Below are positions 1-12,146 of a DNA stretch of 64,000 bases, one piece after another. The notes below the pieces were generated by a model. It was not told the DNA's origin. It did no database searches and saw nothing but the letters and a program-made list of their open reading frames with translations. The stretch comes from Sipunculus nudus. Taxonomy: Eukaryota; Annelida; Sipuncula; Golfingiida; Sipunculidae. The first letter of the stretch is position 1, and each line of letters opens with the position of its first letter. A program made the translations under genes and the position numbers. The DNA is taken from the NCBI GenBank assembly GCA_026874595.1, contig CM049307.1:23537079-23601078 (forward strand), written 5' to 3'.

Positions 1-1430
1 ACAAGGTGACTAACTCACTGAGTAGTCAATAACGGTGACACACCTAAAGATTTCAAGGAACTTAGTCAGATGTGTTGAAAGTCAGAGGTGGTGAACAATT
101 TAATTCACTAGTTCCACAACCCCTGGGCTAGCTAATCCTAACGGAATACATGCAATCACAGAGATAAAACTGACTTCCGGCATGGCTGCCTGCTGCTTCC
201 AGGTAAACTTCTACCTCAAGTGATAAATAGACAGAAATAAGCCAGCCCTCAAGTGCATTCCTGGAAATGTTCCTAGAATCAGGGAGCTCCATGAACCAAA
301 CAGTGCTGCTGGGTAGCTCCTAGTCTGGCTAGCCCCTGCTGGGGCTGGATGTTGCCAGTTAGGAATGCTGGCCCAGGTTGTTGCTGGCTGCCACAGAAGT
401 TTTGTCAGCCAGGTGTGTACAAGCTGTCTCACACTGTGTCTGACAGATTACTGACAGTGCACTGCCTTGCTTGTGACAAACTAACAGCCCAGGTGATCAA
501 ATCTAGCAGCAGAAAAATATTTACTTTCACCCAAATGTCTATAGCCCTGGTGTCACATAAAATATGGGTTGTGGGGGAAATTAATCAGAGGTATTCTTGT
601 GCAGTTCTGCCTCCCTGAACACTACAAATATACAGACTGATTTTTAATGAAACTGGAAAAATATTCTATAAATTTTCACGAGGTACTGCTACTAGGTATG
701 ACAAGTCTCATGAAAAAAAAAGACTTAATTTTCAGCACCCCACACAATACATTATCTACGTACCGGAAAATGTCATTCATTATTTGATAAACAGCAGAAC
801 ATACATGCCTGCAGAGCACCATAAACTAAAAAGAGCCCATCTCTGTGGTAACCAATTCCCGTTTCAATGATTATTAATCCAAAAATTTCTATCTGAAAAT
901 GTTATAGAAATAGCATAGACTTAAAGGCTGTTGCACTGGTCTCATGTCCGGCTGTGTGCCATCAGAAAAAACGTACGAATGATTAACATTTGCAGGATGG
1001 TATTTTAACAGCTGTTACTACCTGACATTTTGTTTGTGACTGGTTTATAGTCACGGATGAACATGCTGTGAAGAAACACGTCGATGAACACCGTTTCTTC
1101 GGCAGTCATTTTGTACTGTTTTTCCTGCTAGAGTATGTTTTCATTATGGAGTAATAACTCTCTCCATCTGCTCATATCAATAACATACTCCAGTATCTAC
1201 AAGTACATCCAGGATGGGCCTTCATGATCTGACAGGTCGTTATACAGACTACTAGAACTCTCACAATGATGAATTATTTACAGCACAAGTTCTCTTGACC
1301 AGGAAATGATGATGCAGTAAAAATATAACTAACCTAACATAACAGCTCATGTTTGAGCACTTACTAATCAGCAGGGACTAGTGAGAAAATGTACAATTTT
1401 AATATCTTCAAGAAGTCAAATCCATTAATG

Positions 1431-1478
1431 CAGGTCAAGGTCACATGTAAAGGTCAAAGTCATACAGAGGTCAAGGGG
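1431..1478 (+). promoter_or_regulatory. Cluster of AGGTCA half-sites
   Basis: Within 48 bases there are four AGGTCA-type half-sites in the same direction. TCAAGGTCA at 1435-1443 matches the extended ERR/SF-1 monomer consensus. AGGTCAAAGTCA at 1451-1462 matches a DR1 element of the HNF4/RXR kind. A further AGGTCAAGG follows near 1468. The motif matches are seen; an enhancer function within the ankyrin intron is only inferred. Confidence 0.3.
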
Positions 1479-1975
1479 TTTGGATTCAATCAGTGAAGCA
1501 TGTATTACAAAGAAAACTAAGTTGAAAATCTGATCTGAGAATGGTGGATTGCACTTAGGCATTCTTTCCAGACCAGGTTTAATGATGAGTCAGATCCATG
1601 TTGGGCCAGACAGTGTACGTCCAGTCAATGCCCAGGACAATATCCACGGCAGAGGTCACTGTCTCAAGCAAAGTAATTGCTTGGTTGATCTGAGACTCAC
1701 AAGGACACTGGTGAATCCTCATTACCATTAAAGCTTGGACTAGTGTGACAGGCTTTCAGTCTGAGAACCTAATAAAGATACCTAATTATGTCTGTCAATT
1801 TTCTTGGATGGCTTTTGCATTTTCAATCATGTCTGTCTTTCTGTGTTTCATTTGTATGTACAAAATATTTCAGATGTGTTAAAAGAAGGATTTCAAATAA
1901 ATATATTGAAGATGTGGGTTATCAGTAAATGATGGGTTCATAACATCTTGTGGCTGAACCAAATCAAGACGGATT

Positions 1976-1981
<6 letters not shown>

Positions 1982-2038
<57 letters not shown>
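1982..2038. repeat. Compound (CT)n(AT)n microsatellite
   Basis: About 27 bases of CT dinucleotides run directly into about 30 bases of AT dinucleotides. It is a simple repeat, likely length-polymorphic. The open frame across it on the minus strand, rich in Ile-Tyr and Arg-Glu, is an artefact. Confidence 0.95.
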
Positions 2039-2044
<6 letters not shown>

Positions 2045-2842
2045 CTGTCTGCCTTTATCTTATATATGTCCTTTTGAAAACACCTGGATGACAAATTAGG
2101 TATTATGACAACATGAGGGTATTTAGATGCTGGTCTACATGAAATCTGGTTTTGTTATATTAAATATTTCAGCTTTTTAGATGATAAGAACACTACAGAC
2201 TTCATTATCACCCTCAGGTATCTGAATGCAGCATAACACAGATGAATTGTAGAGGCAGGTCTCAGATAATGGTTTCTTGACCTGCATTATTACATAAATG
2301 TTTAAATAATGTCAGGTGAAAATGTGCAAAAACTGTGATAGATATAAAAGTATGCTTTTAAAGAGATAAACCACATTTGACTGATATCACAAATTTTCCT
2401 GATACATGGTATGTCAGAGACTGAATAAAACTCACATGGACACATGATTAATTTTTCTGTGTGAACTCTGGCAAGTTTAAGAGGCTGGGTCCTGATGTAT
2501 TACATAGTTCCAGAGCTCCATGCTTGATCATGTATCTCAGCTATACCACATTAGAGCCCTGCTTTTTTCATGGCTGTCATTAAGACAAGGTTAGTGCTGA
2601 CAGCAGCTCAAGCTCTAGAGAATACAGGAAGCTGCAGCACTGACAGAATGATAAACTGTCACCAGCACTGCACTAGTGTGACCTCAACAGCTTCAGTGAT
2701 TCACAATTGCACCACATAAACTACCTAACTTTTATGTTTCACTCTTTTTAATGTTATATTAAAGACTTTTATACGCATAGTAATTATGTGATAACCTGAA
2801 TATTCATCACTGGTTACTTTGGTGTCAAGAGACTGTTCTTAC

Positions 2843-2941
2843 CTTGGTGGCAGCGTCCACATTGGCCCCTCTCTTTAGAAGTTCCGTAACGATGTTCACA
2901 TGGCCCTCCTTGGCAGCAAGGTGAAGGGCATTCAGACCATT
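2843..2941 (-). CDS. Ankyrin, coding exon 3 (one ankyrin repeat)
   Basis: This 99-bp exon codes for exactly 33 residues, one ankyrin repeat. It contains [17 protein letters not shown], then [14 protein letters not shown], the canonical helix-turn-helix of a membrane-binding-domain repeat. It is very close to the first full repeat of vertebrate and invertebrate ankyrins. The acceptor is ...TTATGATAG before AAT and the donor is AAG|GTAAGAAC, both on the minus strand. Both borders are phase 0, so the exon equals one repeat. In the protein this repeat helps form the ANK solenoid that binds ion channels, exchangers and cell-adhesion molecules at the plasma membrane and links them to spectrin. It follows directly from the exon at 6924-7025. 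The symbol of the exact orthologue cannot be decided, because invertebrates usually have one or two ankyrin genes. Confidence 0.95.
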
Positions 2942-5900
2942 CTATCATAAACAGATAAAGTACATAAAAATAATATGTCTGAACATTTTAGGGTGAACAT
3001 ATCACAAAATATACAGAAATGCACCTCAGTCACAGTTATACACAATGCACAGCATGCTGACAGTACACAGGGAGAATGGTAATAACAAATACTAGCAAAA
3101 ATATTACTTGAACTGTAGGAAACAAAACCAGTACAAGGAATCCACAAAGATTCTCAAATTTATTTTCTACACACAAGTAAGCACCATGTCAAACTGATTA
3201 AAATCCAAAACTCACTCATGCTCCATTTTTTTTTTTTTTTTATACTTTGTCCATAGCTACACCTTATTTGCCTTTTTATACTGCAGATTACTCAGAGGAT
3301 TATTTTCTTTCATGCCTCCCTTTCACTTTTCTTATTTTTTTTTAATAATTTCCTTTGTTGTTTTACTTTTTGTTTAATGGTAGTGAGATAGGAGGATGTC
3401 CTGGGAACAGAGTAATAAGCTGCATTGTTACAGCAGAATTTCACCAAGTCTATGCACAATTTGTACCAAGAACTTTATCCATATTCATATTCATATCTCA
3501 TCACACCACAGAGGTCGCACTAAAATCCTTAGTACAAGGACTTACACGGACTATGTCCATCAGAAATCATGGACCAGTCTCTGTATCAGTCATAAAATTT
3601 CTAATAAAAGGCAAATATTGCCAATAAAAACATGTTCATGCTGACGCCTTCATCCCCTACTGTAAAAGATCACTCAAGACAAGCCACATGTCAGGACGGG
3701 GAGAGCAGATAATTTGACAGGACCAGTAGGGATTCAAATTACACAGCCCAGCCATTCAATCCGAAATTTTCAATTAAATAACTTGATCCAGCATTCACCA
3801 TGGATAAAGCATGGACAGCTGCACAAATGCAAAATTCTACAGATTTATAAGGAATTCTGGTTATTTTCTAAAACTTATGTATCCAGAAGTTTTGAATGAT
3901 TGGACTTCATGGTTTTTTAATCACCCGTACACACCTTTTAACAGGTAATCTGTATGAAAACAACAGCTCCCAGTGTTTTGACTTGTATTTTTTTTGTGTG
4001 CACTGTTAGCTCCCTATCCAGTCTCCATGGAGTGTTAATAACCCATATCCTGCTAACAGCTCCTGGTGTTTTGACAATGGGTTGAAGTGGTGTAGGGTAC
4101 AGGTGTGAAGTGGTCTCCAGATTTATATACAACACAGTCTTATTTCATAACGCCAAGGTGATAACACACATATATATATATATAATACACACACTATATT
4201 TAGAGACTCAATTTGTGTATCTTTAGACCTTTAAAGACCTCTGTTATGCTCAACTGGTCATTGTTATAAATTTAACTTTACCATAAAATACCTGTACCAG
4301 TATACACATTTTAAAATTTACTTGTGTTTCAAAATACTTAAAAACCTTAGTAGAATACACAATGAAGAATTTTTTTATATTTTAAGTTTATTAATCTGTC
4401 ATCTGATCCTTCATTCAGTGAAATCAAACATCATGAGAGTTAAAATTTGTAATCTGTATGTTTGCACTGTGAATCAAATTATTAGTGACTTGTGAATGTG
4501 TGAACATTGTTTAATTTGATGATTAAAAGTTAAAATCTACATCACATGTCAAAATCAACCTGCTGGATTATGAAATAACTCCATCCATTTGTATACCTGG
4601 ACATAGCCCAGTTTATAATTTAATGAAATCTCACCATGGTTAGCTCCAAAGAAAACTTCAGCCTTGTACTGCTGAATTATTAAAGAAGTACTCTAGGATG
4701 TGTATATCTGACTACCATTTGCTTGAAACCTTCAATTCTACCTTTATGTCACCTAACTATGGTAACCTTTGAGAGAAAATCTAAAATCTGCATTTCTTAC
4801 CACTGGATTATGAATTAATATGCTAAGCATGTTTATCTTAACACTTAATTTTGAAGTCTTTAAATTCCATCTCAACATCACATCACCATGGTTATGTTTT
4901 AAAGAAAATCTAAAATATAAGTTACTTGTGCTGTTTAGTTATATGGTGATTGTTTAGCAGCAGCCTCTATGAATAACTTTACTTCATGGAGAACTAAGCT
5001 AGAAATACCAGACAGCAGGAAGGAGGTTTCCTATGCAACGCCTAGTTTAATAATCTAACTGACTAGCACTACAAGAGCTCCAATATAAAGAGCGATCTGT
5101 ATCAATCAGTAGACAGGTTCAGTGTACAGTTCTGTAATGAAGACTACTGGTGTGTCCAGTACCTTATCACTCACCTGGTCAACACCACTCAGGTATCTAG
5201 CATTTAAACTATACTGATGAGTACTGTCAATAAACTTGGTGAACCTCACCAAGGAAATTTGGTAAAACAGGGCTTAGGACAGGAATATATAGAGGTAATC
5301 AGAGAATAACCTAGTAACCAAAAGGTCCATGGGTCATGACACGACTGAAATTAACATAAAATCTCCAGCTCCAACAAGTTTTTATTTTGTGTGGGTAACT
5401 ATGCCACTGTGGCAATATAGTGTCTGCATATATTGTTAGATGAGTCCCCTTAATCTAAATCAGGGGTAGTCTGGTAAATGGTACTTACATTACACAAACC
5501 ACAACCAATCTTACAGGAAGGGACAGTAAACACTACCTATTTCAGCAGGATATCAGCTATTTGCCAATGCCCCCTGCCCAGTATATAATTTAGATTGAAG
5601 GTTCTGTAGTGAACAAGGTCTGATGGCTTGAAAAATTGCTACACATGCAGCAGTATGTGGGCCATGCATCATGGTCACTGGTGCAAATGGTGCAAGTCTA
5701 CAACCATGGTCCGGAGGCTAAATCTAACAATGATGATGCTACAAGGATTATCATAGATGCTTTAAGATATCCTTATATTTTATATATTATTATATATGAA
5801 GAATTGTACCATATAAGCCACAAATGACTCATTAATCTGTAAATGTGCAAAGCAAGTGGCATCACTATTTATAAGTTTTTTTTTAATACCCAAAAGCTGT

Positions 5901-6923
5901 GAGGCACAATAAATCTATCTGTCACAGGATTTGGTTAGTTGGTAGTTTGTAAAGTCATTTTGTAATATCATATGAAGTAAAGGAAGTCAGCCTTGACATC
6001 TGGGGTGATCTAAGGATATCACATGGTTTTTACTTTTGTTGTTCCAGTAAGCTATGAAGGTTACAATTATCCTATCAATCATTCTGACAGATATAAGGGG
6101 GCATCATACATAAAATTTGAAAGCACAACCAGAATAAATTATGGGTTTGCAATAATCAAAGGAATTCCTGCAGGCAGTGTGTACTATTTCTTCTATACTG
6201 GAGGTTTCTTTTACACAGTATATGTCCAACAGTATTGGTAATCTTTGGGAAGTAAATTTATACTAACGAGGTATACATGTGTATGAAGTGAGGCAATGGG
6301 ATTGACTTGATACATTATTGCCTTAAAAGACAAAATAATGAAAAGAGTATTTTAAAATGTCTGTTGATACATCCATGGTTAATGCAACTGGGTTGGCTGT
6401 CAAGGAAGCACTGAGATATTGGATGTTCAAATACATGACACATTGTTGGTAGTCTGTGAATGAGGAAGATTTGCACCCTGTGACTTAAAAATTTTGAAAA
6501 TATTTAGACTATACCTGTGAATAAAAGAAAATTGTCCTTTAATTTTCTCACCTCATGAATGCATGCAAGATAAAGGCAGGGTTAGGTGTGCATAAACAAA
6601 ACACTCCAACTTTGCTTACATGTGTAAGGATCAAATAATCATGCCACAAATATTTTGAATTGGTGCAAACTAATAAACTCTGGATAACTGGTCTTGTATA
6701 ATATATCAATACTGCCAACAATGTGGCCATTAATCTTTGCTATCATGAGGAATAAGATTAAATTAATAAAACAGATGAAGTCTTGACAACACCATAAATG
6801 AATAAAATTAATTATTTCTTGACAGAGGGAATGACTTATAATATTTTCACATTCAAACTTGCATGTGACAAGCAATGCATCTTGTGATGAGTGTATCACT
6901 CATTAACATGTTTGTGTACTTAC
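2942..6923 (-). other. Ankyrin intron 2
   Basis: Intron of 3982 bp between the two clearly identified ankyrin exons, with donor GTAAGTACA and acceptor GATAG on the minus strand. It holds a 16-base T run at 3226-3241, a CA/TA microsatellite at 4163-4196 and ordinary AT-rich sequence. Short open frames here show no recognisable protein and no CpG enrichment. I see no gene. Confidence 0.85.
4163..4196. repeat. (CA)n(TA)n microsatellite
   Basis: A short run of ACACACA followed by about ten TA units and then ACACACAC. It is a simple repeat within intron 2. Confidence 0.85.
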
Positions 6924-7025
6924 AGCATTGCTTGTGTTTATGTCTGTGCTGCCTTTCAGGTATTCCAGCACCTTGTCCAAGTTGCCTGCCCTGGCTGCAC
7001 GCAGGAAGCTGGCATTTCCATCACT
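6924..7025 (-). CDS. Ankyrin, coding exon 2 (conserved N-terminal exon)
   Basis: This 102-bp exon codes for 34 residues. It begins with SDGNA and continues [18 protein letters not shown], then [11 protein letters not shown]. That is the diagnostic start of the ankyrin membrane-binding domain, where vertebrate ankyrins have a near-identical [15 protein letters not shown] segment after their variable first exon. The minus-strand acceptor is ...GATTGTTTCAG and the donor is GCT|GTAAGTACA, an excellent consensus. Both borders are phase 0. It joins in frame to the repeat exon at 2843-2941. Every candidate first exon in this window ends in phase 0 after Lys or Gln, so each could be spliced to this exon. 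It is therefore the common acceptor for alternative N-termini. Its identity as ankyrin is secure, but the orthologue name is not. Confidence 0.97.
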
Positions 7026-8277
7026 CTGAAACAATCATGACAAAGTCAGTAACACCTACAGTAAGTAAACAATGATATATATTAAATTCACTTTTTTTTA
7101 ATTGACTGCTCAATCAAACACATCCCACAGTCAATCACGAAACAACAGCAGATTTTGGACATAGTGATTAACTGTAAACACAATATAATTGGTCTTTTTA
7201 ACTTGTTAAAGGCCCATAGAAAAGATTGGAAGGATATAAATAAAATATGTACAATTTTATATAATTATTACTGAATGCATATATTAAGATCATTCATTTA
7301 TCAAAATGAATACACATGAATAAATGTCCTACACAAGGTATAAACCCAATTATAATGACATATAAAGTATAATTCTAAACACAGGTCTATTCACCAGCTA
7401 GATAGATTCCATATGCCTTTGCTGATGCATATTCTGAGCTGGCTGGGCAATGACATAATTAGTGTTAAAATTCAATAAAAAGTACAGATTAAAAGAGGTC
7501 TTTAATCAAAGGAATTCAATATGAAAGCTGATCAGTGTGTTTTCACATATTTCTGAGATAATTTGTGGGGTTGTTATGATACCTCAAATAATCAGGTCAT
7601 TGAACTGCTAACCCTTGATAAAACTGTAATTGATTCAATTTGTTTTGATTATTATATTATGCATGCACCATCAAAACCCTCAGTCAGTTGTCAACTTAAG
7701 GAGCACAGGGCAATGTGAAGATAAACAAAGGACAAGCTACATTTTTCTTTTACATGCAAAAAATTAACTTAAAAAATTGCAGTAAAATAATTGTTTTTCT
7801 TTAAAAGAAAGTCTGAAAATTACTTCTAAGGTAATGATTGAATTGAAAACTGAATGGAAGGTAAAGAACTGATTAACTGTATCAATTCAAAGGCCCCTCA
7901 TGATTCACAGGCCTAATAATTAGTGTAACATCATTCCTATTTCTTGAATCCAAGATCTGTCAACTAAGATATTCTCCCAACCTGCCAGAAAATACATTAA
8001 CTAAGTCTGGGTATTTCTGATATGTCTGAAGGTTAGCCATATGACTGTTAGTGTTACAAGTAACCTGACATTTATAAATAACACAGCATGTGTGGATGCC
8101 CCACCCCTACCTGGCTTAGCTTATCTGGCTGGCTCACTTTACTCACTGGAAGTCCTATGAATGACTGTATACATCTAGCTACATGTGTAATTACAGTAAA
8201 ATGTGGATTTATATCTAGACTTTCGTCTACTCATGGTCTGATTTTAACCATGAGGCTCATAAGAGCAGTGTACTTAA

Positions 8278-8336
8278 GCAGAATACGAGTGAGCAGTGAG
8301 CAGAATACAAGTGAGCAGTGAGCAGAGAACAAGTGA
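8278..8336. repeat. 22-bp tandem repeat, about 2.7 copies
   Basis: The unit GCAGAATACRAGTGAGCAGTGA occurs at 8278-8299 and 8300-8321 with one base difference. A partial diverged third copy follows at 8322-8336. It is a small minisatellite of no evident function. Confidence 0.85.
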
Positions 8337-10753
8337 TTCAGATTTCTGCATATGACAAAAATAGGGAACCTGAACAAAAAAAAATCACAGTGACTATAAA
8401 ACTATTTTGTCAAGGATTCATGCTTTGAGCCACCTGTGTGTCATTATTGGTTAATAAATTATGATGTGACAACTGTAACAATGGTATTTATGCCTGCTCC
8501 TGGCCTTCAGCCTAGTGTAAGTTTTAACAACCAACTACTGGTCTAGAAAAAGACTAAATTAAAGTTTTAAATGTTTTATATCAAACATATCTCAGATAAT
8601 GCCCTTCTTGTCTTGCCTTATTATTTGCATCAGTTACAAAACAATTGGGAAATTTGTATATATAAAATAATTATATTATTTGAATACAAAGGATTTCTTT
8701 ATCATAACCAGCTCATTAACTGAAATATGTCAAAACTGCATTTTTAATGCTTTCATATGATAACTGGAACAAAATAAATAGACAAATGAGTGGATGAATA
8801 ATAAACAAATCTGAGTGAATACTGTTTTTTTATATTGCTTTGTGGGTATATCTGTTTGTCAGTGTCACATTTGTTTGTCAGAATCACATCTGACAGTTCA
8901 GTTAAAAAGGCCTCCTGCATACAGGAAGGATATGAATTTGCACTGGATAAATGTACCCCACAATCAATGTTCAGGTCAGAACAATTTTATTTGTGTAACA
9001 CTGCAACAAGTATAACTCTGTTGACATATTACCTTACATTCCACAGAGCATAAACGATGGGAACACAACCATGTATGTTACCATGACAACCATTTATCCC
9101 GGCTAACCAAGTAAGCTAGGGAGCCTTCCATGGTTAACTAACCAGAGGCTGGTTGTATTATGTAGACAGATTTTATCTGACTACAGACCATCAAGCCAGC
9201 AGTCCCCATGGTCCAGGGCTGGACAGCATGGCATGAAAGGCTACAGCTTGGGAGCAGTCAACCCAGCCCAGCCAAAATCAATACCTGAACAGTGCTGGAA
9301 TGATACTAAATCAATGCTAATGCTGTGTATGCGATGACAATCTGAGACAGTCAGACATACTTTTTCATACTGACACTGACTAAATGCTCAACTTATATAT
9401 ACTCTGTTCAAGAACCCCTGTCAACCATTTTTTTTTCTCAATAAATTTTGTAAACGCACAAATGCTTACTTCTGTCTGCCAAAGGGGCAACTTTGGTGAT
9501 TTTCAGACAGAAAGTGATACTTTCCATTTGTATGAATACCATACCATGAAATAAGACAAAACAAAATACAATATTGTAATATTTCAAGGATGTTGATTAT
9601 ACATAGAGATGACTTGTATGAAACACTTCCAAGTAACCTTTGTTAGTGTTACTAAACACATATCTCCAATATCATACTGATGAACATGTCAATTAAAAAT
9701 GACACCAACATTTTTGCAGCTTTCCTAAGTCAACAGCATTACAATGTTAATGCATGTTGATCTTTCCAAATTCTCTTCAATATAATATCCCCACACTAAC
9801 TCCTATATTAAATTTAAAAGCTGAATTTTAGATGTATATAAAATAAATTTGACAGAAAAATCTTGAAAAATTAGGTGGACAGGGGTGTTGGAACACAGTG
9901 CAGATAAACACTGCCTCAGTATTCTGGGTGTGCTAAACAGTTCACTTCATAATTTTAATATTTATTTATAATAAAAGCTCATTATTCTCAGCCTTGATTG
10001 TGACCTCCTCGACTGGTCAGCCCACAGTTACTGCATTGTAAAATATGCTTAAGAATGGTATGTTGCCCCAAGAATAAGTCTATAGGTGAGCATTTGATGA
10101 CATTTTAATGAGTGCTCTGTAACACCAATATGACCTGACAATATATAGTCTGAATATCTTAATCCCTATGACTGCGGTCATAACCTGCAACTACAGAAAA
10201 TTCTTGCCTTAGATTTCAGATAATTTGGAATTTACAACAAGTAGAAACATCATAAGTGTAATATTGTATGATTATATGGAATCCTATTTTTTATGTCCTT
10301 ACAATATATTATGGCTTAGGTAAATGAAAGGACCAATCAACAACAATAAAAAGAATGTGTGTTTCAGTATGCAATACATTATGATTGTTCAATTGCATTA
10401 TTTAGAAGCCAGCTCAGATTATGAATCACAATAATCCTGTGTTCATCATGGCTTTCATATTTCCATAACACCTATGACATTAGTGATTACCTTTCTATGC
10501 ATGCTCTATGCATGCACCAACAGACTTGGTGGATTTACTATGTGAGCAGCTAACTTTCTTTAAACAGACTGTTTATAAAACATCAATAAGAAGTAGCCAC
10601 CAAATGTATTTGGTTTCACATGTGCCCTATGATCCTGACTTTTATCAGAGGCACTGAAATATTTTGAAATAAAAATTTATTTCATTAGTATCTTTCATTT
10701 TCTGAAGGGTTAGAATTTGTGCCCTTTGGTGTGAATTGGATTAAAAAAAATAT

Positions 10754-10784
10754 CCCCCACACCCCCAAAAAAAGGGGGGTGGGG
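10754..10784. repeat. C-run/A-run/G-run inverted repeat
   Basis: CCCCCACACCCCC, seven A bases, then GGGGGGTGGGG can fold into a GC-rich hairpin with an A-rich loop. It is directly visible. Its function is unknown and it may be a polymerase-pausing or unstable site. Confidence 0.6.
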
Positions 10785-12128
10785 CAGCTACGAGTTGATT
10801 TTACAGTATCAGTAGTGTGATGAAACAAGCTGACCACTTGTGGTGCCATCTTGAGTAATGTTTATATGGCCCCAGATGGGTCAGTAAGCATACATAAATC
10901 ACCCCAGGCCACCTGGTCACCCCCTGACACTTCCTGCTGTAGGGCCCTGGCCCAGGGGGACCATCAATAGCCAGACAAACAAACAGGGCGGTCTCTGTAC
11001 TCCCCCACATCCTCACTGGTGTCAGTGGGTACAAAAACATCAGTAATGGAGCTGTGAGCATTACTCACACATTCCTAACTGATGGCTGTCCAAATCAAAT
11101 CACCACTGTGATAAGTTTGTAATTATCTCCCAAATAATTGCTCTGGCAGATAATCACACCAAATGTGGCCCATACAAATACTTTTATGGCACCTTTTATT
11201 ATGATAACAATTATGTAATTAATCTGAGTTAACATATTTGGTGAGCTCCTAAAGGAAGCAGAATATTTATTTTATCTTGATGCACACTTGACATCCCTTG
11301 GTCTCTGAAGAAGGCACTCTGATCGATTCTTGCAGGAACCTGATAGGGGCACTCATAAGCAATTAAGTATTAGATAAAATGAGGACAATGAGACAACAAA
11401 TGCTTATTAATTTTTTTTTTCAGATTTGCGGGTCTACATGGTTCTTTAGATAACACTATAATTATATATGATGAATTATAAAAATAAATGTTATGATTAA
11501 CCGTGGGAAAGTAAGCAGCATTTGCCTGGCGATTTGGAATAAATTCAATTTTCTGAAGACATGCCATCATCAGCCCTGATAGGTGTGGTGGGGCTCATTT
11601 GAACATATTAATAATCAAAATAAATAAATGTTTACAACACTCCCTGAAGGCAAATAATCAGTTGCAGAAATTCAATACAAATAATCACATGTTCATACCA
11701 CCGCAAGTATTATCACAGAAATAAACCATGAAACATGACAACAAAACCAGATGAGTGTCCATTGTGTCACCACTGAGGTTACATGAATGATAAAACTGAA
11801 GGCATTAACTGTTGTCCAGTTACAAATGACAGATTCAAGGTTAACTCTAAAATGTATTTTTTATTTTAACACACAATATTAACCATCAGGCTGCTTCCTT
11901 GTCATCTGACCACATCAACCACAGACCTCTGCTTCCACATAATCTTCTCCTAACCTGACAGGACAAATGGCCAGTGACCTCATCTGACATCTGTTCCTTC
12001 ATGATGGTACAGATGGTATCTACCAGCCACAATATCTATAACCCGTCATGTTGTTATACAGGTAGATAGGTGACATAAGACAGGTGAGGAGGGTGTGTTG
12101 TGACCACCTGAGATCAGCATCTACATAC

Positions 12129-12146
12129 CTTTTTCTTGAAGGGCAT
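12129..12146 (-). CDS. Candidate alternative first coding exon of ankyrin (MPFKKK)
   Basis: On the minus strand, ATGCCCTTCAAGAAAAAG is followed at once by GTATGTAG, a very good splice donor, in phase 0. The six residues MPFKKK would join directly to SDGNASF in the exon at 6924-7025. Vertebrate ankyrin-G and ankyrin-B first exons also end in a basic Lys-rich stretch before the same SD motif, which makes the candidate plausible. The same frame stays open upstream to an earlier ATG at 12365, so a longer exon of about 79 residues is also possible. The coding part is only 18 bp and the flank is only mildly CpG-enriched, so a chance match is a real alternative. No transcript evidence is available. 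Confidence 0.35.

Larger units (their letters stand above)
1..2842 (-). other. Ankyrin intron 3, partial
   Basis: This is non-coding sequence downstream, on the minus strand, of the third coding exon. The donor GTAAGAAC at its right edge is seen directly. The next ankyrin-repeat exon, expected to begin with a KGNTALH-like motif, was looked for and is not here, so it lies beyond the left edge. The intron holds a CT/AT microsatellite and a small cluster of nuclear-receptor half-sites, listed separately. I see nothing else. Confidence 0.7.

Noticed and set aside
1-2842. Search for the fourth ankyrin exon
   Set aside because: No segment resembling the next repeat (KGNTALHIASLAG-like) with splice sites was found on the minus strand; it must lie outside the window.
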